Shown here: piece by piece, positions 32,816-42,149 of the stretch
How positions within the stretch are numbered: position 1 is the first letter of the stretch
How the letters are laid out: every line of letters begins with the position of its first letter
Assembly: GCF_000812465.1 (NCBI RefSeq)
Contig: NZ_JWMA01000015.1
Span: 1-64,000 of the forward strand
DNA length: 64,000 bases
Reading direction: 5' to 3'
From: Cupriavidus sp. IDO
GTDB taxonomy: Bacteria > Pseudomonadota > Gammaproteobacteria > Burkholderiales > Burkholderiaceae
Program-made: the position numbers and the translations under genes
The notes under the pieces: generated by a model
What the model was told of the DNA's origin: nothing
What the model saw: the letters and a program-made list of their open reading frames with translations, nothing else
The model's database searches: none

Positions 32816-33808
32816 TCAGTGGATACGTCCTGGGAGGATGGAATTTGTTTCCGTGGCGGCGGGTCCGGTACGGTCAGCACCGGCGGGTGCGCTATTTTGC
32901 ACGGCGGCGCGGCGGCCGAGGGCCACCACGGCAATTACGGCCACCGCAAAGGCGATGGTGGGTGCGTCGAGCGGCTCGGCCAGCATCAGGGCGCCGCCCG
33001 CCAGCGTGAGGAACGGCTGCAGCAATTGTATCTGCCCCACGCGCGCCACGCCGCCTTTTGCGAGCCCGGCGTACCAGAACAGGAAGCCGATGAACATCGA
33101 AAAGACCGAAACATAGGCCATCCCGAGCCATGCGCGCGGCGAGGCGGCGGCAATCGCCGGCAGGTCGCGCAGGACCAGCCAGCCCACCACCGGAAGCAGC
33201 ACCGGCAGCGAAATCACCAGCGCCCAGCTGATGGTTTCCAGTCCGCCCAGCTCGCGCGACAGCTTGCCGCCTTCGGCGTAGCCGAGTGCGCCAAGCACGA
33301 CGGCAGCGAACAGATACCAGTCGGCATGCTGCAGGCCGCCAGCGCCTTGCCACACGGCAAAGCCGACCACCAGCGCGCTGCCGGCCAGCGCAGACAGCCA
33401 GAATGCCGCCGATGGCCGCTCACGCCCGAACCACGCGGCAAAGACCGCGGTGGCAAGCGGCAGCAGGCCGATCACGATGGCGCCGTGGCTGGCCGGCACC
33501 TCGCGCATGGCCTGCGAAGAGAACAGAGGAAAGCCCACCACCACGCCCAGTGCAGTCACCGCCAGCAGTGGCCACTGCCGGCCGCGCGGGCGTCGCCCGG
33601 CGGACAGCGCGCCACGGAAGCCGAGCAGGGCCAGTGCCAGCACCGCCGCGACGACAGCGCGCGCCAGTGCCACGAAGGTGGCGTCCAGCTCGGCGACGGC
33701 CATGCGGGTGAACGGCAGCGTCTGGCTGAAGATTGCCACGCCGATAAAGCCCAGCAGCATGCCGCCGGAGGGGGGCACGTGATGCTGGGAGGCAGAAGTT
33801 GAGGACAT
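32816..33808 (-). CDS. EamA/DMT-family transporter
   Basis: A 330-aa inner-membrane protein with ten helices made of two EamA repeats. Typical segments are FIGVAIFSQTLPFTRMAV, LAGSALVVGFAVWQG and FLFWYAGLAKGGVARVGQIQLLQPFLTLAGGALML, the conserved end of repeat 2. Family members export amino acids or metabolites. It lies 28 nt after a LysE-type exporter in the same putative operon, so two exporters are encoded side by side. Confidence 0.88.
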   Translation of the reverse strand: MSSTSASQHHVPPSGGMLLGFIGVAIFSQTLPFTRMAVAELDATFVALARAVVAAVLALALLGFRGALSAGRRPRGRQWPLLAVTALGVVVGFPLFSSQAMREVPASHGAIVIGLLPLATAVFAAWFGRERPSAAFWLSALAGSALVVGFAVWQGAGGLQHADWYLFAAVVLGALGYAEGGKLSRELGGLETISWALVISLPVLLPVVGWLVLRDLPAIAAASPRAWLGMAYVSVFSMFIGFLFWYAGLAKGGVARVGQIQLLQPFLTLAGGALMLAEPLDAPTIAFAVAVIAVVALGRRAAVQNSAPAGADRTGPAATETNSILPGRIH

Positions 33809-33836
33809 GGGGGCGCTCGCGATGATTGGCGGGGTG

Positions 33837-34475
33837 TCAGTGCGTGCCTGGTCGTACGCCGATGGCGATCCACGCGGCGGTCAGCGCCAGGGCCAGGCCC
33901 ATGGCACGGTTGAACCAGCGCACCCGGTTGCCCTGCATCAGCCATTGCCGCAGCGAGGCGCCTAGCACGCCGTACAGGCTGTTGCTGACGAAACCGAAGA
34001 TGCCGAACACGGTGCAGACCAGCAGCACGCGCTGCGCAGGCGACGGCGCGCCGGCCATGTACGAGGCGGCGGTGGCCAGCGCCATCATCCATGCCTTGAT
34101 GTTGGCGTACTGCAGCGCGGCCGACTGCCACACGCTGAGCGGGCGCAGCACCTGCTTCTCGGCCAGCACTGTGCTGCGCGCCAGCTTTGCCGCCAGCCAC
34201 AGCAGGTAGGCAACGCCTGCCATGTGCACGATGGTGGCAAGCGCGGGATTGCTCAGGATCAGCGCGCCCACGCCGATCGCGCACAGCGCCAGGATGCTGG
34301 CAAAGCCGAACGCCACGCCTATGCAGTGCGGCAGCGTTGCGCGCAGGCCGAAGTTGGCGCCGGTCACCGCGGCAATCGTGGTGTTGGGGCCGGGCGTGAA
34401 CGAGCCCACTGCGAGCAGCGTCAGCAGGGCGAAGAATTGTGCGGCCGACAGGCCGGTCAGGAAATTGGCATCCAT
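33837..34475 (-). CDS. LysE-family amino-acid exporter
   Basis: A 212-aa six-helix protein with the family signature SFTPGPNTTIAAVTGANFGLRAT and LQYANIKAWMMALATAASYM. Its ATG is 5 nt after the stop of the AlaX-type gene, indicating coupling. In the operon context it may expel a toxic or surplus amino acid. Confidence 0.9.
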   Translation of the reverse strand: MDANFLTGLSAAQFFALLTLLAVGSFTPGPNTTIAAVTGANFGLRATLPHCIGVAFGFASILALCAIGVGALILSNPALATIVHMAGVAYLLWLAAKLARSTVLAEKQVLRPLSVWQSAALQYANIKAWMMALATAASYMAGAPSPAQRVLLVCTVFGIFGFVSNSLYGVLGASLRQWLMQGNRVRWFNRAMGLALALTAAWIAIGVRPGTH

Positions 34476-34480
34476 GGCCG

Positions 34481-35194
34481 TCAGGCGAAATTGACGACCA
34501 CGCGGCGGTTGGTGCGGCTCTTCTTTTCGACCTTGGTCACCAGCACGGCGCCGATCTCGCTGGTGTTCGCCACATGGGTGCCGCCACAGGGCTGGCGGTC
34601 CACGCCGGGGATCTCGACGATGCGGATGCTGGTGGTGCCCGCCGGCGGTGCGGCGCCGATGGTGCGCACCAGCTCAGGCTGCGCGGCCAGCTCCTGCGGC
34701 GTGATCAGCTCGATGCGCACGGCGGTGTTGGCGCGGATCAGCGCATTCAGCTGTTCAGTGAGCACGGCCTTGTCCAGCGTCGATTCGGGCAGGTCGAAAT
34801 CGATGCGCGCCGAATCGGGCGAGATGCCGCAGCCGGTCACCGGCACCGGAATCAGCGAGCCCAGCAGGTGAAGGCAGGTGTGCAGGCGCATCAGGCGGTG
34901 GCGGCGCTCCCAGTCGATCTTCACCGTCACGCGGTCGCCCACACGCGGCAGCTCGCTGTCGGCTGCGGGCACATGCAGGATGCGGGTGCGGTCATCGGCG
35001 TAGACGGTGTCTGCCACGGCTACCGTGCGGCCATCGGCGAGTGTCAGCGTGGCGGTGTCGCCGGCCTGTCCGCCGCTGCGCGCATAGCAAACTGTTTCGT
35101 CCAGCTCGATGCCGTTGGCGTCCACGGCGATCACGGTGGCCGTGCAGTGGTCGAGATAGGGGTCGTCGTCGAATCGCTTGCGGGTGGCGGACAT
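34481..35194 (-). CDS. AlaX-type alanyl-tRNA editing protein
   Basis: A 237-aa free-standing editing domain related to the AlaRS editing/SAD domain. The zinc and catalytic motifs are intact: HTCLH (HxxxH) in RLMRLHTCLHLLGS and CGGTH (CxxxH) in GVDRQPCGGTHVANTSEIG. Such proteins hydrolyse mischarged Ser- or Gly-tRNA-Ala. The N-terminal beta barrel (ETVCYARSGGQAGDTATL) matches longer AlaX types. The ATG at 35194 is preferred; the frame upstream overlaps the VOC gene. Its presence in an amino-acid export operon is notable. Confidence 0.9.
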   Translation of the reverse strand: MSATRKRFDDDPYLDHCTATVIAVDANGIELDETVCYARSGGQAGDTATLTLADGRTVAVADTVYADDRTRILHVPAADSELPRVGDRVTVKIDWERRHRLMRLHTCLHLLGSLIPVPVTGCGISPDSARIDFDLPESTLDKAVLTEQLNALIRANTAVRIELITPQELAAQPELVRTIGAAPPAGTTSIRIVEIPGVDRQPCGGTHVANTSEIGAVLVTKVEKKSRTNRRVVVNFA

Positions 35195-35229
35195 CGGTGG
35201 GTCTCCTTGGTCTTGTTGTTCTGGTGCAG

Positions 35230-35904
35230 CTAGCGCAGGGTGCGGATGCCCTGCGGGGTTTCGATCTCGGCAGCCAGCAGTGGCGGGCCGTCGGTCTGTT
35301 CGAGCGTTAGCAGGGGCTCGCCGCCCAGCCACGCCAGCCCCTGGCGCAGCAGTTCGGCGCGCGGATGCTGGCCGGTGAGCCGGCGCAGGGCCAGGTCCTG
35401 CCGCGGCAGGCTCACGCCCGGGTAGCGGGCCACGTCCCACTGGATCAGGCTGGGCAGCAGGCCTTCGCCGGCCGTGCCGGCTTCCCCCTGCCAGGCGGGC
35501 AGGCTGCCGTCCTCGGGCACCGTGATGCGCCAGCGCAGGTCGCCGCGATTCATCGGGACGACCGGCACGACGTGCTGCGGATACTGCTCGCGCCACAGCG
35601 AAAGATCAGCGGGGCGCTCCACGCGGGCAGCCCAGTGCAGCAGGAAGGGGCCGTCGCGCAGGCGGGCCTGCACGGCGTCGGTGTCCAGCCCGAACCAGCG
35701 TGCGCGCGTGGGCGCGGCATCCGGGTCGATCGCGATCACTTCCAGGTAGACGCCGCCGAACATGCCGAGCACCCGGTTGTGGGTGCCCATGCCCGGGTGC
35801 GCGCCGCCGCCTTGCGGCGCCACGCCGAGCTGGCTGGCGACGTATTCGGTTCCGGCATCGAGAGCAGCGGCTGCAACGATGAGGTGATCGAGGGTTAGCT
35901 TCAT
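35230..35904 (-). CDS. VOC/glyoxalase-like domain protein
   Basis: A 224-aa protein starting MKLTLDHLIVAAAALDAGTE, the first beta-alpha unit of a vicinal-oxygen-chelate fold, followed by GMGTHNRVLGMFGGVYLEVI. It resembles the glyoxalase-like domain found alone in proteobacteria. Metal ligands (His7 and a Glu) are plausible. First gene of the minus-strand operon, divergent from the MocR regulator; the shared 84-nt gap holds the GTACAGT repeats. Confidence 0.8.
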   Translation of the reverse strand: MKLTLDHLIVAAAALDAGTEYVASQLGVAPQGGGAHPGMGTHNRVLGMFGGVYLEVIAIDPDAAPTRARWFGLDTDAVQARLRDGPFLLHWAARVERPADLSLWREQYPQHVVPVVPMNRGDLRWRITVPEDGSLPAWQGEAGTAGEGLLPSLIQWDVARYPGVSLPRQDLALRRLTGQHPRAELLRQGLAWLGGEPLLTLEQTDGPPLLAAEIETPQGIRTLR

Positions 35905-35932
35905 CTTGGCTTGATGGTAGTCAAGGTTGTCG

Positions 35933-35974
35933 GTACAGTACCGGTACAGTTGCTCAGATCGTATTCAGTACAGT
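35933..35974. promoter_or_regulatory. Three GTACAGT boxes, probable MocR operator
   Basis: GTACAGT occurs at 35933-35939, 35944-35950 and 35968-35974 in the same orientation, with 11- and 24-bp start-to-start spacing (about one and two helical turns). They fill the 84-nt gap between divergent genes. MocR/GabR regulators are known to bind direct repeats between their own gene and the target operon, so autoregulation plus control of 35904-30090 is likely. Confidence 0.65.
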
Positions 35975-35988
35975 TGCAGGAGCACCAC

Positions 35989-37515
35989 ATGGACGGCAGC
36001 CAGACCACTAACGATTCATCCGCCGGCCCAGAGCGCAAGGATAGCGGAGGCGGCGCGCAAGGCGCATCCGGGCGCTCGCTCCGGCTGGTCGTGCCCAGCA
36101 CCGAGCGCCTGCCCGACCCGGTGCCGTCGGCCCAGATGACGCTGGTGGAGCAGTTGACCGAATGGGCGCGGATGCGGATCGACGAACGGGTCTTCCGCGC
36201 CGGCATGCGCATGCCGTCGATCCGCCAGCTGGCGCAGGAGAAGGGCATCTCGCGCTTCACCGTGGTCGAGGCCTACGAGCGGCTGGTGGCGCTGGGCTAC
36301 CTGGAATCGCGCCGTGGCTCAGGCTTCTATGTGCGAGAGCGGACGGGGCAAACCGCCGCGGCGCCGGTCTCCCCGGCAGGGGTGGCCGCGCGCAATATCG
36401 ACGTGACCTGGCTGCTGCGCAGCATGTTCCACACCGCCGAGACCCACAAGGCGCCCGGCCTCGGTTTCCTGCCCAACGAATGGCTCGACGGGGAGCTGAT
36501 CGCCAGCGCCTTGCGCGGGCTGGGCCGCCAGCCGGGCAATCACTTCCTGGCCAGCGGCACGCCGCAGGGCTTCCTGCCGCTGCGGCAGCAGTTGCGCACG
36601 CGGCTGGAGGAACTGGAAATCGGCGCCACGCCCGACCAGATCGTGCTGACCTCGGGCATCACGCAGGCGCTGGACCTGATCGCCCGGCTCTACCTGCATC
36701 CCGGCGACGCCGTGCTGGTCGGCGATCCGGCCTGGTTCGTGATGTTCGGCCGCTTTGCCGCGCAGGGCGCCCAGGTGATCGGCGTCCCATACACGGCGGA
36801 GGGGCCGGACCTGGAGGCGCTTGAGCGCATCGTGCAGGCGCGCCGGCCTAAGCTTTTTGTCATCAATTCGGTGCTGCACAACCCGACCGGCACCTCGCTG
36901 TCGGCGGCCAAGGCCTTCCAGTTGCTGCGGCTCGCCGAGCAGTACGACTTCCTGATCGTCGAGGACGACATCTACTGCGACCTGTGCCCGCCGGGCCATG
37001 CCGCGACCCGGCTCGCCAGCCTGGACCAGCTGCGCCGCGTGATCTACCTCGGCAGTTTCTCCAAGACGCTGGCCGCCAACCTGCGCGTCGGCTTTATCGC
37101 CGCGCATCCGGAACTGGCCTCCACGCTGACCGACAGCAAGTTGCTGGCGGGGCTCGCCACGCCGGAGATCAACGAGCGCGTGCTGTACAAGGTGCTGACC
37201 GAGGGCCATTACCGCAAGCATGTGGAGCGGGTGCGCACCCGGCTGGACCGTGCCCGCGACGAGACCCGGCAGTCGCTCGATCGGCTCGGCCTGCGGCTCT
37301 TTCCCGGCCAGCACGCCGGGATGTACCTGTGGGCCGACAGCGGCCGCGACACCAACGCCATTGCCACGGCGGGGCATGAGGAGGGCTATCTGTTTGCCCC
37401 CGGCAGCCTGTTCTCGCCGTCACAGATGCCGTCCGGCTGGATGCGATTTAATGTCGCCAGCAGCGGCGATCCCGACATGCTGGCCTTCCTGGCCCGCCAG
37501 CTCGACCGGCTGTGA
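35989..37515 (+). CDS. MocR-family transcriptional regulator (GntR HTH + aminotransferase domain)
   Basis: A 508-aa protein. A winged helix of GntR type ([20 protein letters not shown] and SRRGSGFYV) at about residues 45-120 is joined to a fold-type I PLP domain with [41 protein letters not shown] and the PLP Lys in [15 protein letters not shown]. The 40 N-terminal residues before the HTH are disordered and polar. Such regulators sense amines or PLP forms and usually control a divergent gene, here the eight-gene operon starting at 35904. AGGAG precedes the ATG at 35989. Confidence 0.93.
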   Translation: MDGSQTTNDSSAGPERKDSGGGAQGASGRSLRLVVPSTERLPDPVPSAQMTLVEQLTEWARMRIDERVFRAGMRMPSIRQLAQEKGISRFTVVEAYERLVALGYLESRRGSGFYVRERTGQTAAAPVSPAGVAARNIDVTWLLRSMFHTAETHKAPGLGFLPNEWLDGELIASALRGLGRQPGNHFLASGTPQGFLPLRQQLRTRLEELEIGATPDQIVLTSGITQALDLIARLYLHPGDAVLVGDPAWFVMFGRFAAQGAQVIGVPYTAEGPDLEALERIVQARRPKLFVINSVLHNPTGTSLSAAKAFQLLRLAEQYDFLIVEDDIYCDLCPPGHAATRLASLDQLRRVIYLGSFSKTLAANLRVGFIAAHPELASTLTDSKLLAGLATPEINERVLYKVLTEGHYRKHVERVRTRLDRARDETRQSLDRLGLRLFPGQHAGMYLWADSGRDTNAIATAGHEEGYLFAPGSLFSPSQMPSGWMRFNVASSGDPDMLAFLARQLDRL

Positions 37516-37539
37516 CGAGCCGTCCCGACAGCACCGGGC

Positions 37540-37568
37540 CTTGAAAAGGGGCCCGGCCGGCCCTATTT
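37540..37568 (+). promoter_or_regulatory. Sigma-32 heat-shock promoter of htpG
   Basis: CTTGAAA (37540-37546), a 14-nt spacer and CCCTATTT (37561-37568) match the RpoH consensus (CTTGAAA, 11-16 nt, CCCCATnT) almost exactly. It ends 62 nt before the htpG ATG. The spacer and flanks are GC-rich and partly palindromic (GGGGCCC/GGCCGGCC). Confidence 0.9.
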
Positions 37569-37630
37569 TCAGCTGCACGGCCAAGTGCCCCCTTACTTAT
37601 TCCAGATTCGCCAGTTCCAAGAGGAGAACC

Positions 37631-39550
37631 ATGACCGCACCGCACGAAACGATGAGCTTCCAGGCGGAAGTGAAGCAACTGCTGCACCTGATGATCCACT
37701 CGCTCTACAGCAACAAGGAAATCTTCCTGCGCGAGCTGGTCTCGAATGCTTCGGACGCCACTGACAAGCTGCGCTTCGAGGCGATCGCGAATCCGTCTCT
37801 GCTGGAAAACGACGCCGACCTGGCGATCCGCATCGAAGCCGATGCCAAGGCGCGCACGCTGAAGATCACCGACAACGGTATCGGCATGAGCCGTGACGAG
37901 GCGATCCGCAACCTCGGTACCATCGCCCGTTCGGGCACGAAGGAATTCTTCCAGCAGCTCTCCGGCGACCAGCAGAAGGACGCCGCGCTGATCGGCCAGT
38001 TTGGCGTGGGGTTCTACTCGTCCTTTATCGTGGCCGACAAGGTGACGGTGGAAACCCGCCGTGCCGGCCTGGGCGCCGAAGAGGCCGTGCGCTGGGAAAG
38101 CGCCGGCGACGGCGAGTTCAGCATCGACGCCATCTCGCGCGCCGAGCGCGGTACCACCATCACGCTGCACCTGCGCGAGGGCGAGGACGATTTCCTCTCG
38201 GCCTGGCGCCTGAAGGGCATCATCCAGAAGTACTCCGACCATATCTCGCTGCCGATCCGCATGCCCAAGGAGATCTGGGATGCCGAGGCCAGCGCCTACA
38301 AGCGCACCGACGAGTGGGAAAGCGTCAACCAGGCCAGCGCCCTGTGGACGCGCGCCAAGTCGGACATCACCGACGAGCAGTACACCGCCTTCTACCACCA
38401 CATCGCACACGCGCACGACAACGAGGCGCCGCTGTCCTGGACCCACAACCGCGTGGAAGGCCGCAGCGAGTACACGCAGCTGCTGTACATCCCGGCGCGC
38501 GCACCGTTCGACCTGTGGGACCGCAACCACAAGGCCGGCCTCAAGCTGTATGTGAAGCGCGTCTTTATCATGGACGATGCCGACCAGCTGCTGCCCGCCT
38601 ACCTGCGCTTCGTCAAGGGCGTGGTCGATTCGGCCGACCTGCCGCTGAACGTGTCACGTGAACTGCTGCAGGAAAGCCGCGACGTCAAGGCGATCCGCGA
38701 AGGCTGCACCAAGCGTGTGCTGTCGATGCTCGAGACGCTGGCGGACAGCGCCGAGGGTGACGAAAATGAAGCCGAACGCGCCAAATACACCACCTTCTGG
38801 CAGCAGTTCGGCCAGGTGCTCAAGGAAGGCATGGGTGAAGACCAGGCCAACCAGGAGCGCATCGCGAAGCTGCTGCGCTTTGCCTCGACGCACAACGACA
38901 CCGCCGAGCAGAGCGTGGCGCTGGCGCAGTACGTCAGCCGCATGAAGGAAGGCCAGGACAAGATCTACTACGTGACCGCCGACACCTGGGCTGCCGCGAA
39001 GAACAGCCCGCACCTGGAAGTGTTCCGCAAGAAGGGCATTGAAGTCCTGCTGCTGACCGACCGCGTGGACGAGTGGATGCTGTCCTTCGTGCGCGAGTTC
39101 GACGGCAAGGAACTGGTGTCCGTCGCGCGTGGCGACCTGGACCTCGGCAAGCTCGCCGACGAAGCCGAGATGGCCGAACAGGAAAAGGCCGAGAACGACT
39201 GGAAGGACGTGGTCGCCCGCGCCAAGGCCGTGCTCGACGGCAAGGCCAAGGACGTGCGCGTGACGCTGCGCCTGACCGACTCCGCCTCGTGCCTGGTTTC
39301 GGACGAAGGCGACATGAGCGGCTACCTGCAGCGCATGCTGAAGCAGGCAGGCCAGAAGGCGCCGGACGCGCAGCCGATCCTGGAGCTGAATCCGGACCAC
39401 GCGCTGGTGAAGAAGCTACGCGACCTGCCGGAAGGGGATGCGTTCGGCGATCGCGTGCAGGTGCTGTTTGACCAGGCGCTGCTGGCAGAAGGCGGCATGC
39501 TGGACGATCCGGCGGCGTACGTGCAGCGCGTGAACAAGCTGCTGGCCTGA
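37631..39550 (+). CDS. htpG: Molecular chaperone HtpG (Hsp90)
   Basis: A 639-aa Hsp90. The GHKL ATPase domain has [35 protein letters not shown] and [15 protein letters not shown]. The middle domain has [20 protein letters not shown] with the catalytic Arg loop, and a C-terminal dimerisation domain follows. GAGGAG lies before the ATG at 37631. A consensus sigma-32 promoter precedes it. It refolds or activates client proteins in the cytoplasm during heat stress. Confidence 0.97.
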   Translation: MTAPHETMSFQAEVKQLLHLMIHSLYSNKEIFLRELVSNASDATDKLRFEAIANPSLLENDADLAIRIEADAKARTLKITDNGIGMSRDEAIRNLGTIARSGTKEFFQQLSGDQQKDAALIGQFGVGFYSSFIVADKVTVETRRAGLGAEEAVRWESAGDGEFSIDAISRAERGTTITLHLREGEDDFLSAWRLKGIIQKYSDHISLPIRMPKEIWDAEASAYKRTDEWESVNQASALWTRAKSDITDEQYTAFYHHIAHAHDNEAPLSWTHNRVEGRSEYTQLLYIPARAPFDLWDRNHKAGLKLYVKRVFIMDDADQLLPAYLRFVKGVVDSADLPLNVSRELLQESRDVKAIREGCTKRVLSMLETLADSAEGDENEAERAKYTTFWQQFGQVLKEGMGEDQANQERIAKLLRFASTHNDTAEQSVALAQYVSRMKEGQDKIYYVTADTWAAAKNSPHLEVFRKKGIEVLLLTDRVDEWMLSFVREFDGKELVSVARGDLDLGKLADEAEMAEQEKAENDWKDVVARAKAVLDGKAKDVRVTLRLTDSASCLVSDEGDMSGYLQRMLKQAGQKAPDAQPILELNPDHALVKKLRDLPEGDAFGDRVQVLFDQALLAEGGMLDDPAAYVQRVNKLLA

Positions 39551-39623
39551 CGTCCCGGTTGCCCTCGCCGCGCAGGCGGCGGGGGATTCCCATCTCAATG
39601 TGTTGCAGCGGAGCGCGTGACCG

Positions 39624-40136
39624 ATGACGCTGAAGCGGTGCTTTCCGCCTGTCGTTGACGCCGGCACGCGCATCCTTATTCTCGGCAGCCTGCCGGGCGA
39701 GGCGTCACTGAAGCAAAGCCAGTATTACGCGCATCGGCAGAATCAGTTCTGGCGCCTGACCGGCGATGTTCTGGGTGAAGACCTGGTCCACATGGACTAT
39801 CCCGCGCGGCTGCAAACGCTTCTGGCGCATCACGTCGGCCTGTGGGACGTGGTCGCGGAAGCGAAGCGTGAGGGCAGCCTGGACAGCAACATTCGGGATC
39901 ACGCCGGCAATGACCTGATCGGGCTGATCGAATCACTGCCCAGGCTCGCTGCAATCGCCTTCAATGGCGGCACTGCTGCGCGTATCGGTTTGAAGGTCCT
40001 TGGGCAGCATGACGACCATCACCGAATCATCAAGCTTCCTTCCAGTAGTCCCGCTCACACCTTGCCCTACCCGGAAAAGCTGCGTGCCTGGCAGGCATTG
40101 CAAGGGTGGCTGCCTGCAAAGTCGCGGCTGGCATAA
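39624..40136 (+). CDS. DNA-deoxyinosine (hypoxanthine) glycosylase-like, UDG superfamily
   Basis: A 170-aa single-domain protein. Motif 1 is ILGSLPGEASLKQSQYYAH followed by RQNQFWRL; motif 2 is KLPSSSPAHTLPY. This matches family 6 of the uracil-DNA glycosylase superfamily, which removes hypoxanthine, and in some members other deaminated bases. The Asn near motif 1 used for catalysis is in QNQFW. Function inferred from motifs. Confidence 0.85.
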   Translation: MTLKRCFPPVVDAGTRILILGSLPGEASLKQSQYYAHRQNQFWRLTGDVLGEDLVHMDYPARLQTLLAHHVGLWDVVAEAKREGSLDSNIRDHAGNDLIGLIESLPRLAAIAFNGGTAARIGLKVLGQHDDHHRIIKLPSSSPAHTLPYPEKLRAWQALQGWLPAKSRLA

Positions 40137-40154
40137 CTCATTCACGCGCCCACG

Positions 40155-40949
40155 TCATTTGGGCATCCCTTCATACATGCCGGTGACGTCATCCATCACC
40201 TGAAGAATACGCTCGCTGGTCGTGGCGATGTTTCTCAACTGTTCCGCGCGACTGACCCCGGTCTGATTGACTGCCTCTTCAAAGAACAGCCACTGAGAGC
40301 CGGCAAGCTGCAGTTCGCGACGGATGGCCTCTGAGTTCTGCGGCGCCGAGGTGAGAAGTGCCTGCGCGGCTGCGAACTCCCTGGTAGCCGTGTCCAGATC
40401 CTGCGCCATCTCGGGGGAGGTGATGCCCCAGGCGCGGAACATGCTGATCTTGGCGATTCTCTGCGAGAGCATCCGCTGGCGGCCGGCAACGTTGATCAGC
40501 TTGCCCGTGGTGGTCCCGGAATGCTTTTCGAGCAGGAGGGTTCCCTGTTGCGCAAGCTTCAGCACGTCATCGCTCATTCTTGCGATGGTTTTCGCGTTAT
40601 CGAGATTCGAATTACCGCCGGACAGCAACTGCTTATAGGGAATCCATGTCTGCTCGAGCCTGGCGTAGGTGTCCTTGATCTCTGGCGTGGGCGCGAACGC
40701 CTTCAGCTCCATGAGCTGCTTGTCGAAGAGCGCCACGGACTGCTCGAGGATCTTCTTCGAATGTTCGACTTCAACACCGAGACCGGCCTGGCAGTAAGCC
40801 TTGGCCATGCGCTGAGACAGCATCCGCTGGCGGCCCGCCTTGTTGATCGCCGCGTTGATCGTCAGCGTTTCGGCGCAAGCGGTCCCGGCCAAAGCCAGCG
40901 CCAGGATGCTGCAGGCAATCAGGCAGAAGGAACAGAGGTAACGTTTCAA
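40155..40949 (-). CDS. Exported protein with two PilJ/NIT-type sensor repeats
   Basis: A 264-aa protein with a signal peptide ending near GTACAET. It carries two copies of the NarX/PilJ-type motif: INKAGRQRMLSQRMAKAYCQ near residue 35 and INVAGRQRMLSQRIAKIS near 155, each starting a four-helix sensor unit. In NarX this motif (P box) binds nitrate. No output domain follows, so it is a periplasmic binding or sensing protein without its own signal output. The start is a TTG at 40949 with GGAG upstream. It lies 13 nt after the upstream gene of the same operon, behind the ANTAR-type leader. Confidence 0.8.
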   Translation of the reverse strand: MKRYLCSFCLIACSILALALAGTACAETLTINAAINKAGRQRMLSQRMAKAYCQAGLGVEVEHSKKILEQSVALFDKQLMELKAFAPTPEIKDTYARLEQTWIPYKQLLSGGNSNLDNAKTIARMSDDVLKLAQQGTLLLEKHSGTTTGKLINVAGRQRMLSQRIAKISMFRAWGITSPEMAQDLDTATREFAAAQALLTSAPQNSEAIRRELQLAGSQWLFFEEAVNQTGVSRAEQLRNIATTSERILQVMDDVTGMYEGMPK

Positions 40950-40962
40950 GGGCGTCTCCGCA

Positions 40963-41643
40963 TCAAACTCTGGTTGGTCCTTTGGACGCGTCGCTCGAGC
41001 CGACGACGTGGCGGATCAGCTGATCCATTTCCTTGATGATGTCCGCAAGCACCTGCGTGATCACCGCGAACTCCCTGCCGTACTCTCCCGCCCGTGCCGC
41101 CGAGATGCGCGCATTCATTGCCACGATGTTCGCCTGCATCGAAATGCCGCTGAGGCGCTCGGCGAGGTCGGTCTGGCGTTTGCGCGCAGCGACCTCGCAA
41201 CGGTGCATTTCCTCCTGGTAGGCCTGCGTGACGGTCTGCAGCAGTTCAAGTATTGGCGTGGCCTGCGCCACAAGCACATCGAGGGATGAGGCTTGCCGGC
41301 TGGTGTCGGCCAGTGGCGCGTCTGTCGCTGTTCTGGCCTGGGCGATGAATTCACGGATACGCGAGTCAGCGCGCGCACTGCCAAAGTACAGCTGCTGCAA
41401 GGCGCCGGAGAATGCGCCGGGGAAACGCTCGTTGCCCGTCACGAGATCCGAATGCGCCGACTCGAACATTGACAGGCACTTGCGTGCGATATCGAGCGCG
41501 GCAGTGTCCCCCCGCGAAGCGAGTAGCAGCTGGAGGACGATCCGTTGCGACAGCATGCGCTGCCTTCCGGAAAGGTTGATCAATGCACCGATGGTTTCGG
41601 CGGACACTTCGGCCTCGGGTGACGGAGTAGAAAAAGCGTTCAT
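40963..41643 (-). CDS. Cytoplasmic PilJ-type sensor fused to a short MCP-like signalling tip
   Basis: A 226-aa protein with no signal peptide or membrane span. The N-terminal sensor region has INLSGRQRMLSQRIVLQLLL (about 21-40). The C-terminal 60 residues resemble the tip of a methyl-accepting chemotaxis protein: ISMQANIVAMNARISAARAG followed by EYGREFAVI. The normal MCP cytoplasmic hairpin is longer, so coupling to CheA/CheW is uncertain. The ATG at 41643 is preferred; the longer frame to 41751 runs through the terminator. It is the first gene after the ANTAR-type leader. Confidence 0.78.
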   Translation of the reverse strand: MNAFSTPSPEAEVSAETIGALINLSGRQRMLSQRIVLQLLLASRGDTAALDIARKCLSMFESAHSDLVTGNERFPGAFSGALQQLYFGSARADSRIREFIAQARTATDAPLADTSRQASSLDVLVAQATPILELLQTVTQAYQEEMHRCEVAARKRQTDLAERLSGISMQANIVAMNARISAARAGEYGREFAVITQVLADIIKEMDQLIRHVVGSSDASKGPTRV

Positions 41644-41693
41644 GCCATGCCTTGCAGGTAGTGTGGACGCAGACGTGCACCGCGCTGACCGGC

Positions 41694-41839
41694 AAAGAAA
41701 AAGCGCCCCGAAGCGAGATGCCTGCGAGCCGGTTGTCCGGGTCGTGGTCATTTCGCTTCGGGGCGCCGTTGCCCGGGATGCTCCTTTACGGAGCGTGTCA
41801 TCGCGACTTGCCAGTTTGTTTCAAGGCCGCCGTTGGCCT
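41694..41839 (-). promoter_or_regulatory. ANTAR-type antitermination leader (two AACGGC hexaloop hairpins and a terminator)
   Basis: In minus-strand order: hairpin 1, AGGCC-AACGGC-GGCCT (41839-41824); hairpin 2, GGGC-AACGGC-GCCC (41774-41761); and a terminator whose 5' arm starts in hairpin 2 (GGCGCCCCGAAGCGA, about 41767-41753) and pairs with TCGCTTCGGGGCGC (41716-41702), followed by TTTTTCTTT. Both loops have A at position 1 and G at position 4, the ANTAR recognition rule, and hairpin 2 excludes the terminator. It ends about 50 nt before the ATG at 41643. This is the architecture of NasR/NasT-controlled nitrate leaders. The ANTAR protein is not encoded in the window. Confidence 0.82.
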
Positions 41840-42149
41840 GTGTGTCCTCTACGCAAGCTCTATGCCATAGCTCACTGGGGTTGCGTCAGGTTGCCGGCGC
41901 AGCGAAATGGCGCGGCGGGACCGGCCCGCGCACTGATTTCGTGCCAGATGCGTCATCTCGATGCGTGCGTTAGGGAGGGTCGGCAAGGGCGGTAGCCGGT
42001 GAGGCTGGGCCTGGCCATCGGCAGGCGGATTCTTGACTTGGCAAGAAGGAAGTTAGCGACTCAAGATGTCAAACTAACCAAAACATCAATCAGTTCTGGA
42101 AGCTGCTGGGAAGGCGAGGGCAGGAGCTGAGCCAGCTTGTCGTACGCCT

